Shown here piece by piece: positions 14,528-23,131 of a DNA stretch of 43,179 nt. A program made the position numbers and the translations under genes. Every line of letters starts with the position of its first letter. Positions within the stretch are counted from its first letter, which is position 1. The stretch is from a virus: positions 1 to 43,179 of the IMG/VR virus record IMGVR_UViG_3300043357_000047, one strand, 5' to 3'. The notes below the pieces were generated by a model. That model was not told the DNA's origin and searched no databases. It worked only from the letters and a program-made list of their open reading frames with translations.

Positions 14528-15948
14528 GCCGTGCTGCTATCGGTTAAGAGGCCGTAACTGGCCAGGATCGTAGCCAGCGCCTTGCCAGCGGTGTTGCCAG
14601 CCCATGCGCCGGTCAGGGTTGGTTTAGTGGCCGGTGCGTCCCTGTCGAAGAACCCGGCGCCAGCGTCATGATTGACCGGACCACCGAACACCGTGAGGCC
14701 GCCCGCCTCCTGAATGCTTAACTGTGTTCTGATAGTCCACGTCAGATTGAAAGACGCCCCGGCCCCCGAACCACCCGTGGTTCCAACAGGCGATCCCGCG
14801 CCACTGAAAGTGTAAGGTTCTCTATTGGGGATGTAATGTGCCGCCGTAACAGCACCTCCGCCCCCTACGGCAGTCACCAGAATAATACCGCCCAGACCAT
14901 CATACAGTTGATCATTGACCTGATAGTTCGCGCCGCCAGAGGCGATCCCACTGACCGCGCCCACCGATCCGGTCGCATTGATGGCAAGGCCGGCGTTGTC
15001 CTGTCCCAGATAGCCCGTGCCAACCTTCACCGACGTATTCTCTATCGAAACTCCTGGCGAACGAAACGCAGCAGTGGAGAAATTAATCATCGAGAAGTCA
15101 AAACCACCAGCACAAGCCTGTGGCCAGCACGGTGTTCCCCCGGGATTGTTGTTCACGTTCTGCGGATACGTCGTCATGATCCAGCCGTTTGACGCCAGCG
15201 GCCATTGCGTAGCCCGGCGCCCAAGCGAGATCACCGTGTTGAGCCCGGTAACGCTGCCGGGTGGCGTGGTGAGTGAAAGCATCGCTTCCCACTCACTCGC
15301 GTGTGATGGCGTGAAATTGCTGAATATAAGACCAAGCGCGCTGGCCTGAATAACTGTTGATCCGGCTTGCAGCGCGACGGCGATCTCCGCGCCCTCGACG
15401 TCCCAGCCATGCGCGCCTGGGCCATAGTTGACACCGGAGGCAAGCCCAATGGCATTGGCGATATTGTTGCCGCCGTATTCGATATCGAGATAAAAGTTAC
15501 CTGGACCAACGAATACGGTTTCAGTGTCCAGGATATCGGAGGTCTGTGTCAGGTTGACACTGAGTGTTCCCTGCCCTCCCCTGGTGCCACCGAAGTTGTG
15601 CTGCATGGTCGCGGCGAAGAACGATGCACCAGGGTTTCCCGAACTGTCCACGCTGTTGCTGCCTACGATAAGCTCGAATGGCGCTACCGCTCCAACAGCG
15701 CCCATCGTTCCCGATACATGGCTGACAATGGTCAGGCCAAGCGTTCCACCGGTCGATGGTGTGAAGTGGATATCGTGGTTGAGGTTTACCGGCCCGGTTA
15801 AAGTCCCGCCAGCCAACGGCAGGAACGGCCCCACGCTGCCGCTGGCCGTCGCCTGCATCGTCCACTTCACACCATCCCACTTATACGCAGTGCCACTCGG
15901 ACCAGGAACAGTGCTGTTAACAGCGGGTGAGTTCGGAAAGTCAAACAA
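14524..15948 (-). CDS. Tail fiber / receptor-binding protein (474 aa)
   Basis: A beta-rich fiber protein. The N-terminus (LFDFPNSPAVNSTVPGPSGT, then AYKWDGVKW) is a short module common at the start of phage tail proteins. FLPLAGGTLTGPV follows, the usual shaft-repeat signature. The body is Gly/Ser/Thr-rich (about residues 40-460). The C-terminus (AGNTAGKALATILASYGLL) resembles the trimerisation or tip segment of related fibers. I choose TTG 15948, preceded by GGGGAGG, because the longer frame from 16020 overlaps the upstream gene heavily and its first 24 residues look non-homologous. It overlaps the upstream stop by eight bases. Confidence 0.75.
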   Translation of the reverse strand: MFDFPNSPAVNSTVPGPSGTAYKWDGVKWTMQATASGSVGPFLPLAGGTLTGPVNLNHDIHFTPSTGGTLGLTIVSHVSGTMGAVGAVAPFELIVGSNSVDSSGNPGASFFAATMQHNFGGTRGGQGTLSVNLTQTSDILDTETVFVGPGNFYLDIEYGGNNIANAIGLASGVNYGPGAHGWDVEGAEIAVALQAGSTVIQASALGLIFSNFTPSHASEWEAMLSLTTPPGSVTGLNTVISLGRRATQWPLASNGWIMTTYPQNVNNNPGGTPCWPQACAGGFDFSMINFSTAAFRSPGVSIENTSVKVGTGYLGQDNAGLAINATGSVGAVSGIASGGANYQVNDQLYDGLGGIILVTAVGGGGAVTAAHYIPNREPYTFSGAGSPVGTTGGSGAGASFNLTWTIRTQLSIQEAGGLTVFGGPVNHDAGAGFFDRDAPATKPTLTGAWAGNTAGKALATILASYGLLTDSSTA

Positions 15949-16138
15949 CTGGTTGATCCTCCCCGTTGGCGCGCTCCGGCATCGGCGCGAGATGACGCAT
16001 ACACTGTTGCTGAATGGCACCGATTAAAGGGGCGACGGTGGAGTATGGACCGTTGCTCAACACTTGCATCACGGCCTGCCATTGCTCTGCCGTCAGCGTA
16101 ACGGCGAGCGGCAAGTTGCGTTCGATGGTGATGCTCAT
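15941..16138 (-). CDS. Small conserved phage protein (65 aa)
   Basis: A 65-residue protein (MSITIERNLPLAVTLTAEQW...) that looks like a recurrent short protein found before tail fiber genes. It is amphipathic-helical, with QAVMQVLSNGPYSTVAPLIG. Start ATG 16138; it overlaps the TTG start of the next gene. Possibly a fiber chaperone or assembly factor by position only. Confidence 0.6.
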   Translation of the reverse strand: MSITIERNLPLAVTLTAEQWQAVMQVLSNGPYSTVAPLIGAIQQQCMRHLAPMPERANGEDQPVV

Positions 16139-16163
16139 ATCATGCGCTCATGTGGAGACGGAA

Positions 16164-16325
16164 ATGCACCCAAAGAATATTCTCGACGCCGCGTTCGCCG
16201 ACGCGGCACGGAAAGAGATGGCCGCCGCGCTGGCGCTGTTGAAGCGGCGACTGACGGAACGGCGCGGTGATACGCCATCTCAGTTACCGATATGCAGTTT
16301 ACCACCCACCCAAAGCGCCAAATGA
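16164..16325 (+). CDS. Possible small plus-strand gene between two fiber genes (53 aa)
   Basis: A 53-codon frame on the strand opposite to all neighbours. It starts at ATG 16164 with GGAG six bases upstream. The product (MHPKNILDAAFADAARKEMA...) has a strong amphipathic helix (ALALLKRRLTERRGD). It lies mostly in the 141-base gap between the minus-strand genes ending at 16280 and starting at 16138, overlapping the tailspike 3' end by 46 bases. It could be a genuine lone gene or chance. Confidence 0.4.
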   Translation: MHPKNILDAAFADAARKEMAAALALLKRRLTERRGDTPSQLPICSLPPTQSAK

Positions 16326-17893
16326 GGCACCTCCGGCATGCAGGTAACCGTGTTTCCAATGGTAGCGCTCGCCTGGAACGTCACAGTCGCGCCCGCTCCA
16401 TACATTGTCAGCTGCCTTCCTTCCCATAACACGCCCGTGATAGCGGTCACGGTCCCGTTACCGCTCATGACAATCGACGGATTTGCTGGCAGGGTAATCG
16501 TCCCGCCGATTGGCACGACCGCCAGAATATCGTCTAAGCCCGTGTTGTTGGTTATGACCCGACCGGTGCCGGTCCCCTCGTCGGATATCGCGGCATGTCC
16601 GTTTGGCGCCAACACGTTGTCGGTGAACAAGAACCGGCCGCCGGTTCCCGCGTTCACATGAATCGCATCCCGCATCGTCGGCGTGGTCTGCGTATCGGTG
16701 ATCCGCATGCCCTGGATCACGACGTCGCTCACGTTGGCCTCGATCAGGATGCCATCGATGAGGCCGGGGCCGGCTGACCCACAATTCCGAATTATTCCGT
16801 CCACTATCGACACGACACCCGTGTTCGGTGCGAGATGCACACCGTATCCAGCGACACCATCCACGGTGTTTCCAACCAGCAGACAATGCTGCCCCGATAT
16901 CTCAAAGCCGTTCGCGGCCGGGCCACCGGGGCCGATGTGGTTTCCCTCAATCAGCGCCATGCGCGTGCCGTTGGTGCTGTAATAAACGATCTGTCCGCCC
17001 GAGTTGGCGACGTAACAGTGGCACCCAGACACACGATTGTTGACCACCCGCGACCCAGGCCCGTCAAAACCGATACCATCGATGCAGGTTCCAGTGATCG
17101 TGTTGCCTTCGATCAACACGGTGGCGCCAGTTATCGCCCAGATGCCATATCCCGTTTCCAAACCGAGATTAACACCGGGCGCGGTGATCGTATTGAACAA
17201 CGCTTTGGAGTTATCACCGCCCAATGTCAGGTTGACCGTGCCGCGACTGTTGATGATCTGACAGTTCCGCACGGTGCAGTTGGCTCCACCCACCGCTACC
17301 TCGGAAAAGCCGGAGTAGTTGGATGGCACGACATTGTTGCCGTCGATCGTTACGTTCTCGATCGTGCTTCCGGCGCCGCCAAGACTGACCAGGACACCCG
17401 TTGTGAAAGACGCCGCGCGTTGAATGACCGTGCCCCACCCTGGCGCGGTCAATGTGACGTTCGGTTTCGTTGTCGAAACACCAGCGGTCAGAGTGTAGGC
17501 TATATTCGGTAACAAGCTGACCATGCCGCCAGTCGATGGCAGCGCGTCGATTGCCGCCTGAATGGAACCGCCAACGGGGACGACAATGCCGATGACGGTG
17601 TCCGCGCCACCGCTCAACGGCAGGAACGGCATATCCGCGCTGATCGCCGCCACGTTGGTCGCGGGCACCCACTGTTGGCTGTCAGCGTCGGCGTAGCGCA
17701 CGTAAAGTTGCAGACCCACGCTATCGAACCAGAGCGCGCCACCGGGGACGGAGCTGGGCGACGCGTCTCCGATCGCCATCGGGGAGACCGTGTCGAGGAT
17801 GTCAAAGTTGCGATTCAGCATCGCTCCCCAGACATCGAAGTCCGCGCCGTCAGTGGGTTTCAACAGGCCCAGTCTGGGAGTTGTCGCCGGCAT
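16280..17893 (-). CDS. Tailspike with right-handed beta-helix (537 aa)
   Basis: A 537-residue receptor-binding protein. N-terminal residues 1-30 (LGLLKPTDGADFDVWGAMLN) form a virion-attachment module shared in style with the neighbouring collar fiber. Then come a short beta domain (GGALWFDSVGLQLYVRYADA) and LPLSGG. A pectate-lyase-like beta-helix spans about residues 105-450, with repeated rungs (STIENVTIDGNNVV, CTVRNCQIINSRG, VLIEGNTITGT, ALIEGNHIGP, CLLVGNTVDGV). The C-terminus is beta-rich. Such spikes bind and may cleave surface polysaccharide; catalytic residues cannot be assigned from sequence alone. Confidence 0.82.
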   Translation of the reverse strand: MPATTPRLGLLKPTDGADFDVWGAMLNRNFDILDTVSPMAIGDASPSSVPGGALWFDSVGLQLYVRYADADSQQWVPATNVAAISADMPFLPLSGGADTVIGIVVPVGGSIQAAIDALPSTGGMVSLLPNIAYTLTAGVSTTKPNVTLTAPGWGTVIQRAASFTTGVLVSLGGAGSTIENVTIDGNNVVPSNYSGFSEVAVGGANCTVRNCQIINSRGTVNLTLGGDNSKALFNTITAPGVNLGLETGYGIWAITGATVLIEGNTITGTCIDGIGFDGPGSRVVNNRVSGCHCYVANSGGQIVYYSTNGTRMALIEGNHIGPGGPAANGFEISGQHCLLVGNTVDGVAGYGVHLAPNTGVVSIVDGIIRNCGSAGPGLIDGILIEANVSDVVIQGMRITDTQTTPTMRDAIHVNAGTGGRFLFTDNVLAPNGHAAISDEGTGTGRVITNNTGLDDILAVVPIGGTITLPANPSIVMSGNGTVTAITGVLWEGRQLTMYGAGATVTFQASATIGNTVTCMPEVPHLALWVGGKLHIGN

Positions 17894-17896
17894 CGG

Positions 17897-18607
17897 TCAG
17901 GCCCTCATGATGTAACAAAGCGACAGGTAAGGCGGGGTAGTGGAGACCGTTACGTTGTGTTGATGAGCGCCCTGCGTGTAAATCACATGATTGTGCGCGC
18001 CATTGCCGCCCTGGAAATCAGTCACGACATTATGCGCGTGGTTTCCCGCCACGCCGGTCTCCGGGGACGCCTGCTGTGCCGGGGTGACTCCCGCGCCAAT
18101 GGACCCGCCGCCGCCGCCAATGAAAGCACTATAGGTGTGCGTGTGATTGCCCTGCGCGTCGGTGTTGCCGCCATGTCGGTGATACGGCATCTGGGCTACG
18201 GTGATCGCGGTATCGCTCACGTAACCGTAATGATTGTGATCACCCTGAAAGTCGGTTTCAGGCGACACCTGAAACTGCCCACCGGTCTCCCAGTTGGCGC
18301 GCGTCCCAGTGTTGCCGAGGATGAAACGGTCGGTAAGGTTCGGCGTGCCGTTGGTGCCGTCGCACAACAGCCAGCCCGAGGGCACGGCATTGTAGTTACC
18401 CGCCCACGCCATGATAACGCCACCCGGGAGTGCCTGAGTGATCGCAGCCGCGATCTGCGCGGCGACGCTACCAATGGCGTTATTCGTTGTCCCGGCGAAC
18501 TGGTCCAAAAGATCCAGGTCCGCGTTGAGCTTCTGCCCCCAGGTCTGGGCTGACTGATCGATCTCCGGCTTGCAGAGGTTCAGCACGCTGGTAAAGCTGT
18601 CAGCCAT
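17897..18607 (-). CDS. Tail collar-domain fiber protein (236 aa)
   Basis: A 236-residue protein. The N-terminal coiled part (SFTSVLNLCKPEIDQSAQTW) attaches to the virion. A phage tail collar domain follows: PGGVIMAWAGNYNAVPSGWL, then LLCDGTNGTPNLTDRFILGN. The C-terminal half is rich in His pairs (GDHNHYG, PYHRHGG, GNHTHTYS, GNHAHNV, GAHNHVI, GAHQHNV). H-x-H motifs of this kind bind iron in trimeric tail fiber needles such as T4 gp12. Start ATG 18607 is used; the longer frame to 18703 is not needed. It ends Y-x-S-L-C-Y-I-M-R-A, a common C-terminus. Confidence 0.85.
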   Translation of the reverse strand: MADSFTSVLNLCKPEIDQSAQTWGQKLNADLDLLDQFAGTTNNAIGSVAAQIAAAITQALPGGVIMAWAGNYNAVPSGWLLCDGTNGTPNLTDRFILGNTGTRANWETGGQFQVSPETDFQGDHNHYGYVSDTAITVAQMPYHRHGGNTDAQGNHTHTYSAFIGGGGGSIGAGVTPAQQASPETGVAGNHAHNVVTDFQGGNGAHNHVIYTQGAHQHNVTVSTTPPYLSLCYIMRA

Positions 18608-18950
18608 CGGCGGTCTCCAGCTCGGGGCAGACGTAAGGCGGCGGAGGCCGCGCCACCCAGGTGGTGTCGCAGGCTGGATTTGGTTCCCAGTAGAGTCGGG
18701 CATTCATCGTCGACCCACTACGGCCCGCCAGGACACCGACGCGCGCCACGGCGTCCTCATTCAGGACCGCCCGGGCGCCCGACCGGGCCTGGAGGTTGCA
18801 GGCCCCCGCCCTGTCGCGCAGCAACACCGCCGGGCCGCTGCTCCCCGATCGCGCCAGCAGCCACGCCGGGGCGAGGTCCGGCTGACGATACTGCGAGTAG
18901 AGGTCGTCACCGTAGGCACCGAGGCCGTAGGGGCGCGGGCGGTATGTCAT
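18600..18950 (-). CDS. Minor virion protein (116 aa)
   Basis: A 116-residue protein with a Tyr/Gly-rich opening (MTYRPRPYGLGAYGDDLYSQ) like small head- or tail-associated proteins in related genomes. A beta-rich centre follows (RSGSSGPAVLLRDRAG...). It overlaps its upstream neighbour by four bases and the collar gene by eight. Function unknown; virion component inferred from position. Confidence 0.6.
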   Translation of the reverse strand: MTYRPRPYGLGAYGDDLYSQYRQPDLAPAWLLARSGSSGPAVLLRDRAGACNLQARSGARAVLNEDAVARVGVLAGRSGSTMNARLYWEPNPACDTTWVARPPPPYVCPELETADG

Positions 18951-19378
18951 TGCAGGCCGATAACGAGCTGGTTGGCGGAGAAGCGCACCGCGTCCCCAAT
19001 ATCAATCACCTTGATCGAGGAGAGCGGTCCTTGCGCCAGCATGTTGCCCGCGCTGACGGCGTCGTGAATGCCGCAGGAGACGACCTGACCCCAGAGAGCG
19101 GTCGCGGTGGCGAATTGCACGACCGCGCTGTTCCAGACGGTCGAGCTGCCGTCCGTCCCCGGGGTGCCCGCCGCGAAGGTGACCGGCACGCGGGCGTAGC
19201 CAGCCGCGCTGGGCGGCTCGGCGGCGGGGCCGGTGTCCGAGGCATTGACCGCGTAGAGTGCCACCCACAGCCCCGCCGGGGGCGTCCAGACGGTGCCCAG
19301 AAACGCATGCGCCAGTAGCGCCGTCTCGAGGTAGTCCGAGAACGCGCCGTAGACGTAAACAGGTGGCGTGCCACTCAT
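18947..19378 (-). CDS. Gp80-like structural protein (143 aa)
   Basis: A 143-residue beta-sandwich-like protein. It contains the pattern LWVALYAVNASDTGPAAEP, GYARVPVTFAAG, STVWNSAVVQF, WGQVVSCGIHD and DIGDAVRFSANQLVIGL, typical of the Gp80-like family of phage virion or fiber-base proteins. Start ATG 19378 overlaps the adaptor stop. It probably decorates the head or links fibers to the tail. Confidence 0.68.
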   Translation of the reverse strand: MSGTPPVYVYGAFSDYLETALLAHAFLGTVWTPPAGLWVALYAVNASDTGPAAEPPSAAGYARVPVTFAAGTPGTDGSSTVWNSAVVQFATATALWGQVVSCGIHDAVSAGNMLAQGPLSSIKVIDIGDAVRFSANQLVIGLQ

Positions 19379-20043
19379 GAATATTGTCCTCCGGCGGTGG
19401 CGCTCCAGGGTCGTGGATCGACGCCGCGCCCGTAGCCCCTGATGCGTCGTTTCAGCGGCGCGCCACTGTGCAAGGCGACCTGGGATGAGACGTTCAACGC
19501 GGCCACACGGCTGTTGTATTCAGCGGTCCACGTCGCCACGCGGCTGTCGTCCAGGAGGTAGGGCGAGGCGCGCACGAGGGCGCCGTAGAGGTAGCAACCG
19601 ATGTCACGCGTGGTCAGCCAGTTGGTAGGCGCGGCCACGCTCAGCGTGGGGATCCTGCGATAATAGGCCATGTGCAGAATCAATTCGGATGCCGGAACGG
19701 GCGCCAGTTCGATCGTGCTGTCGGTCCAGCTGAAATGCGTGGGTCCGGCGCCCGGGCAGCCTTGCGCGCGGATCTCTTCCAGTGCGTCAACGGTGCAGTA
19801 ATCAAGCGAACGTATGGCGCCGTCCATCCACAACCGCGTGGCGTCGAGCCAGTCGATCGGGAGGTTGACCGAGGCGCAGCTGACCGGCGCGTCCACCGTC
19901 GTCTGCATCTCGCGCGTGCGGAGCTTCGACTGAAGGTCGCTTTCAGTGAGCTTGATGAAATCGCCAGCCATGCCGTCGAGGTTGCGCTTATTGAGCCAGC
20001 GCGGAACCGAAACCAGAAGGTCATTGTAATCATTAAGTGCCAT
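19375..20043 (-). CDS. Head-tail adaptor protein (222 aa)
   Basis: A 222-residue, mostly helical protein beginning MALNDYNDLLVSVPRWLNKR. The central pattern (LPIDWLDATRLWMDG, then AYYRRIPTLSVAAPTNWLTT, YLYGALVRASPYL) is that of SU10/P22-type adaptor proteins that extend the portal and receive the nozzle. ATG 20043 is chosen over 20061 because it overlaps the upstream stop as TGATG. The gene lies in the usual order: capsid, small head gene, adaptor. Confidence 0.75.
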   Translation of the reverse strand: MALNDYNDLLVSVPRWLNKRNLDGMAGDFIKLTESDLQSKLRTREMQTTVDAPVSCASVNLPIDWLDATRLWMDGAIRSLDYCTVDALEEIRAQGCPGAGPTHFSWTDSTIELAPVPASELILHMAYYRRIPTLSVAAPTNWLTTRDIGCYLYGALVRASPYLLDDSRVATWTAEYNSRVAALNVSSQVALHSGAPLKRRIRGYGRGVDPRPWSATAGGQYS

Positions 20044-20342
20044 CAGATTCTTCCCGGCCACACTCTGAACGCCCGGTTTTCAGGATCATTTAACCAGGCG
20101 GCCCATTTATTCCGGTCATGCACCCAGCCCTCGGCGCGTGCCTTTTCGATGATCGCCAGCGGGATCCTCGCGGCGAGGCGAAAGTGCCGCCCGCTCTGGT
20201 CGACGTCCGCGTCCCGCGCGTTGGCGCGCAGGACGTCGCCAACCTCCTGCACGTCATGCACGACCACGGCGTCGTCACCGGGTGTGACGGACACCCAGCG
20301 CATGACACCACCGGAACGATCAAACAAAGCCCTGAACGACAT
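20043..20342 (-). CDS. Small head-module protein (99 aa)
   Basis: A 99-residue protein (MSFRALFDRSGGVMRWVSVT...) located between capsid and adaptor genes. Its C-terminus (KWAAWLNDPENRAFRVWPGR) is a recurrent motif at this position in related phages. No Shine-Dalgarno is obvious; a strong hairpin separates it from the capsid gene. Function unknown. Confidence 0.65.
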   Translation of the reverse strand: MSFRALFDRSGGVMRWVSVTPGDDAVVVHDVQEVGDVLRANARDADVDQSGRHFRLAARIPLAIIEKARAEGWVHDRNKWAAWLNDPENRAFRVWPGRI

Positions 20343-20348
20343 AAGCGC

Positions 20349-20370
20349 GCGGCGGGCTCTCGCCCGCCGC
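20349..20370 (-). terminator. Stem-loop with GAGA tetraloop after the capsid gene
   Basis: Nine-base arms GCGGCGGGC and GCCCGCCGC enclose four bases that read GAGA on the transcribed strand, a GNRA tetraloop. It starts nine bases after the capsid stop codon and ends seven bases before the next ATG. No T-run follows, so it is more likely an attenuator or mRNA 3'-end stabiliser that keeps capsid expression high relative to downstream genes. Confidence 0.65.
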
Positions 20371-20378
20371 CTCCTTGG

Positions 20379-21674
20379 TTAGATCGGCACGTGGAACGAC
20401 TGTTGGTCGAGGAGGATCCCGTTCTCGTCGACCAGACGCACGACATAGTCTCCGGGGTTCTCAAACGTATGTCTGACGCCGGAGTGGCTGGCCTTGCCAT
20501 CGGAGGAGCCGTCGCCCCACACCACGGAGCCCTTGACGCCGCTGGCAGCCTTGGCGTGCACCTCCGAGGGGTTGGCCCCGGGTGAGAGCGTCAGGGTGCC
20601 CGGAGCGGTGCCCGGCTCCGCCGCCATGGGTGTCGGTGGAACCGGCGCCGTGGGTGCCGCCGCCGCCGGGCCATGCAAACCACCGATGATGCGCGGCTCA
20701 TTGCTGAACTGAGTCGGCAGAGCGATCGGACCTGACGTGATCAGGTCGGCGATCTTGAAGTGCGCCGCCTCGTTGCTGCATTGCAACCCATACTCGGACA
20801 GGATCAATTTGGTGGTCGCGTCACCGATCGTGCCGATATCGATCCGGTCCATTTTGCGGTAGTAGGCGACTTTGGTGAAGTTGGGGTCCCAGCCAATTAC
20901 CGTCGACGGGGTGATCCATCGCGACGGATAGGCCTTCATTTCGCCAAAGTCGCTGACGTAGAAGTCAACCGCCGCGACGATTTCGTCAGTGTCGACGGTG
21001 CGGCGGCTGTCGTGACGACCTGTGAACGTCGAGAACACCCGTTTGATGTAAGAGCCCATCAGGAGGTGATCGGGTTCACCGCCGCCGTCGTAGGTCCCTT
21101 GAATGGTGTCGGCGAGCAACGCCTCGGTGAACGCGCGCGCCGTGCCGGGTGTGATCGGCGCCGTGGGCGACACGGGATTGGCCCCTGTCGCGCCGTAGCT
21201 GGCGTGGGTGGTGATCCAGTGCTCGAGGCCGCGCGTGGTGCGCCCCGTGGTGTCGTCGACGCCCGCGCCGTAGGGGTGGCCGGACAGCAAGATCGTTTCC
21301 ATATCGCGCTTGAGGGCTTTACCGGAGAGCGCCATCTGGTGGCTCATCTCACCAGACTTGCCCGCCGCGTCGGCGGCCTCCTGCGTGCCTGAGACGGTCG
21401 CGTCCCGTTCCGAGATCTGCGCCACGTTGTTGATTCGCACGGTCGGTGTAGCCGGCGCGCGGCTCAGCACAAAGCCCTCGATTTGCGCGTTGTTGGCGTT
21501 GACGGCTGGCAGTTTCTCAGTCTGCCAGTCGAACATGACGTTACTGATCGAGCGGGTGTCGGACATTGACAGGAAGACAGTGTCCACGGGGTCGATATTA
21601 AAGATCGCGTCCGCGAGATCTTCGCGGTTGCCTTTCGCCTGAAAGGTTGTGAACGCATTCGTAACTTTAGGCAT
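20379..21674 (-). CDS. Major capsid protein, DUF5309/SU10-like, with extra Ig/PKD-like domain (431 aa)
   Basis: Residues 1-330 match the HK97-fold capsid family of SU10-like podoviruses: FTTFQAKGNREDLADAIFNI, DPVDTVFLSM, then TERDATVSGT-like and WDPNFTKVAYYRKMDRIDIG. This is followed by a Pro/Ala linker (336-358). A separate domain, residues about 359-431, carries VVWGDGSSDGKASHSGVRHT and FENPGDYVVRLVD, the WGDG and P-G-x-Y signatures of PKD/Ig-like beta-sandwiches. Such domains decorate capsid surfaces. Start ATG 21674 has GGAG seven bases upstream. Every virion would display hundreds of copies. Confidence 0.85.
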   Translation of the reverse strand: MPKVTNAFTTFQAKGNREDLADAIFNIDPVDTVFLSMSDTRSISNVMFDWQTEKLPAVNANNAQIEGFVLSRAPATPTVRINNVAQISERDATVSGTQEAADAAGKSGEMSHQMALSGKALKRDMETILLSGHPYGAGVDDTTGRTTRGLEHWITTHASYGATGANPVSPTAPITPGTARAFTEALLADTIQGTYDGGGEPDHLLMGSYIKRVFSTFTGRHDSRRTVDTDEIVAAVDFYVSDFGEMKAYPSRWITPSTVIGWDPNFTKVAYYRKMDRIDIGTIGDATTKLILSEYGLQCSNEAAHFKIADLITSGPIALPTQFSNEPRIIGGLHGPAAAAPTAPVPPTPMAAEPGTAPGTLTLSPGANPSEVHAKAASGVKGSVVWGDGSSDGKASHSGVRHTFENPGDYVVRLVDENGILLDQQSFHVPI

Positions 21675-21686
21675 TTGCTCGCTCCA

Positions 21687-22769
21687 TCAGAGGAGGCCAC
21701 GGATGACCGCCGCCGCGTCGGCGACGGAATGCGATTTCGCGAGACGCTGTTTATTGATCGTATGCGCCGACAAGCGGCGACGGGTCGGATGCGGGCCCGG
21801 CTCCGGCGATGGGCTGGCTTCGCGGCGCGGCGGGTTCGGAACCGCCTTGCCTTGTTTGGCCAACTGGGCATAACGCGCGGCCTGCCACAGGACCATTACG
21901 GCTCTGTGATCAGTCACCTCGCGGATCTGCTCCTCGGTGTAACCAAGCTCGGCGGCGTAGTTGCGCGCCGTCGTGGCCACTTGTTTCCATCGGTTGTCGT
22001 CCGCCCAGGCGGGGACTCGCTCCTTGATGAGTTCCCGCTCGCGGATCAACAAAGCCATGCGCTCGCGCTTCTGCTCGACCTCCGACAACTGCTGGAGGCG
22101 GTGCATCTCCTGCGCCGCCGCCTGCTGTTTCCGATCGAGGTCGTCCCGGTAAGCGCGTTGGCGCATATATTCCACCGGGTCCGTCTGCAACAGATTTGGA
22201 TCGGGTTCAGGAACGATCTCCGTGAATGCCCGATATTGTTCTTGCAGGCGTGGCAGCAGCTCGGCGTATTGAGCGCGCTCCGTTCGAAGAGCATATGCCT
22301 CCACCGCGAGCGCCTTTCGCTCCTCGGCGTGGGCCATGGTCTTCCTGGAGTAGTCCGACGTCCTCAGGTAACCGTCGATGACCTCCTGCTCGGGTAGCTG
22401 CACGTTCCTGCCGTCGAGTTTGACGGTGAGCATGCGCGCCTTGGGTTCGGTCTCTTCAGTGTCCTCGGCTTCGTCGGTCGCCTCGTCCGGCCCCTCTTCC
22501 TCGGCGTCGTCAGGCAGGATCACGTCGTCGATCTCGCCATCATCCGTCTCGGCCAGCGTCTCGCGTGGGCCGGTCTCAGCATCGTCGGGCGGCGCCGCTG
22601 TCTCCGTCCGAGACGGAGGCTCGCGACGTGGCACTGGTTGCCGCCCCGGAACGTCTGGGCTGCCGGAATCCCGGTCCAGAATCGCACCAATGCTGGCCGC
22701 CGCCTCTTCCAGCGTGGATCCCGCGCGTGTCGGCGCGGGGCTGCCCGTTTGCTGCTGCGTGCCACTCAT
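21687..22769 (-). CDS. Scaffolding protein (360 aa)
   Basis: A 360-residue protein immediately upstream of the capsid gene. The first ~110 residues are disordered and very acidic (EIDDVILPDDAEEEGPDEAT). A conserved-looking segment LTVKLDGRNVQLPEQEVIDG, then YLRTSDYSRKTMAHAEE, is typical of podovirus scaffolds. A long coiled coil spans about residues 150-260 (QQAAAQEMHRLQQLSEVEQK). The C-terminal ~40 residues are basic (HTINKQRLAKSHS), the part that usually binds the capsid protein. Start ATG 22769 overlaps the upstream stop. Confidence 0.82.
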   Translation of the reverse strand: MSGTQQQTGSPAPTRAGSTLEEAAASIGAILDRDSGSPDVPGRQPVPRREPPSRTETAAPPDDAETGPRETLAETDDGEIDDVILPDDAEEEGPDEATDEAEDTEETEPKARMLTVKLDGRNVQLPEQEVIDGYLRTSDYSRKTMAHAEERKALAVEAYALRTERAQYAELLPRLQEQYRAFTEIVPEPDPNLLQTDPVEYMRQRAYRDDLDRKQQAAAQEMHRLQQLSEVEQKRERMALLIRERELIKERVPAWADDNRWKQVATTARNYAAELGYTEEQIREVTDHRAVMVLWQAARYAQLAKQGKAVPNPPRREASPSPEPGPHPTRRRLSAHTINKQRLAKSHSVADAAAVIRGLL

Positions 22770-23074
22770 GAATTGGTCTCTCCAACCGTTCTGAGCACAG
22801 AACGATGATTATGCCGTTCGATCGCGGCACCACTGATCGCGCGGGCGAGGTCGGTCGCCAGCGCGTCCAGCGCGCGCAGCATCAGGTAGGCGCCCTCGCG
22901 CCCGTCCCGGTCCTCGGGGGGCAGGCGGCGCATCAGGTCGCCGTAGTGCGCCTGGAGCCGGGTGAACGCCGCCCGCAAGCCCGGGTCTTCCAGCGTGGTC
23001 TGAGCCGCCACGGCGGCCTCGGTGGCCGCGCGCAGGGCGATCGAGGGGTCACGGGAGGCATGCGAGGGAATCAT
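22766..23074 (-). CDS. Small head-module protein (102 aa)
   Basis: A 102-residue helical protein (MIPSHASRDPSIALRAATEA...), Ala/Arg-rich, first gene of the scaffold-capsid transcription block. Its start at 23074 faces a plus-strand gene starting at 23132, so the 57-base gap must hold any promoter. Coupled to the scaffold gene by ATGA. Function unknown. Confidence 0.6.
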   Translation of the reverse strand: MIPSHASRDPSIALRAATEAAVAAQTTLEDPGLRAAFTRLQAHYGDLMRRLPPEDRDGREGAYLMLRALDALATDLARAISGAAIERHNHRSVLRTVGETNS

Positions 23075-23131
23075 GGCGCCAACCCCCGTGACCGTGCTAT
23101 TAAGCGCAACGATTTGAGCAAGGAGTCAGCC

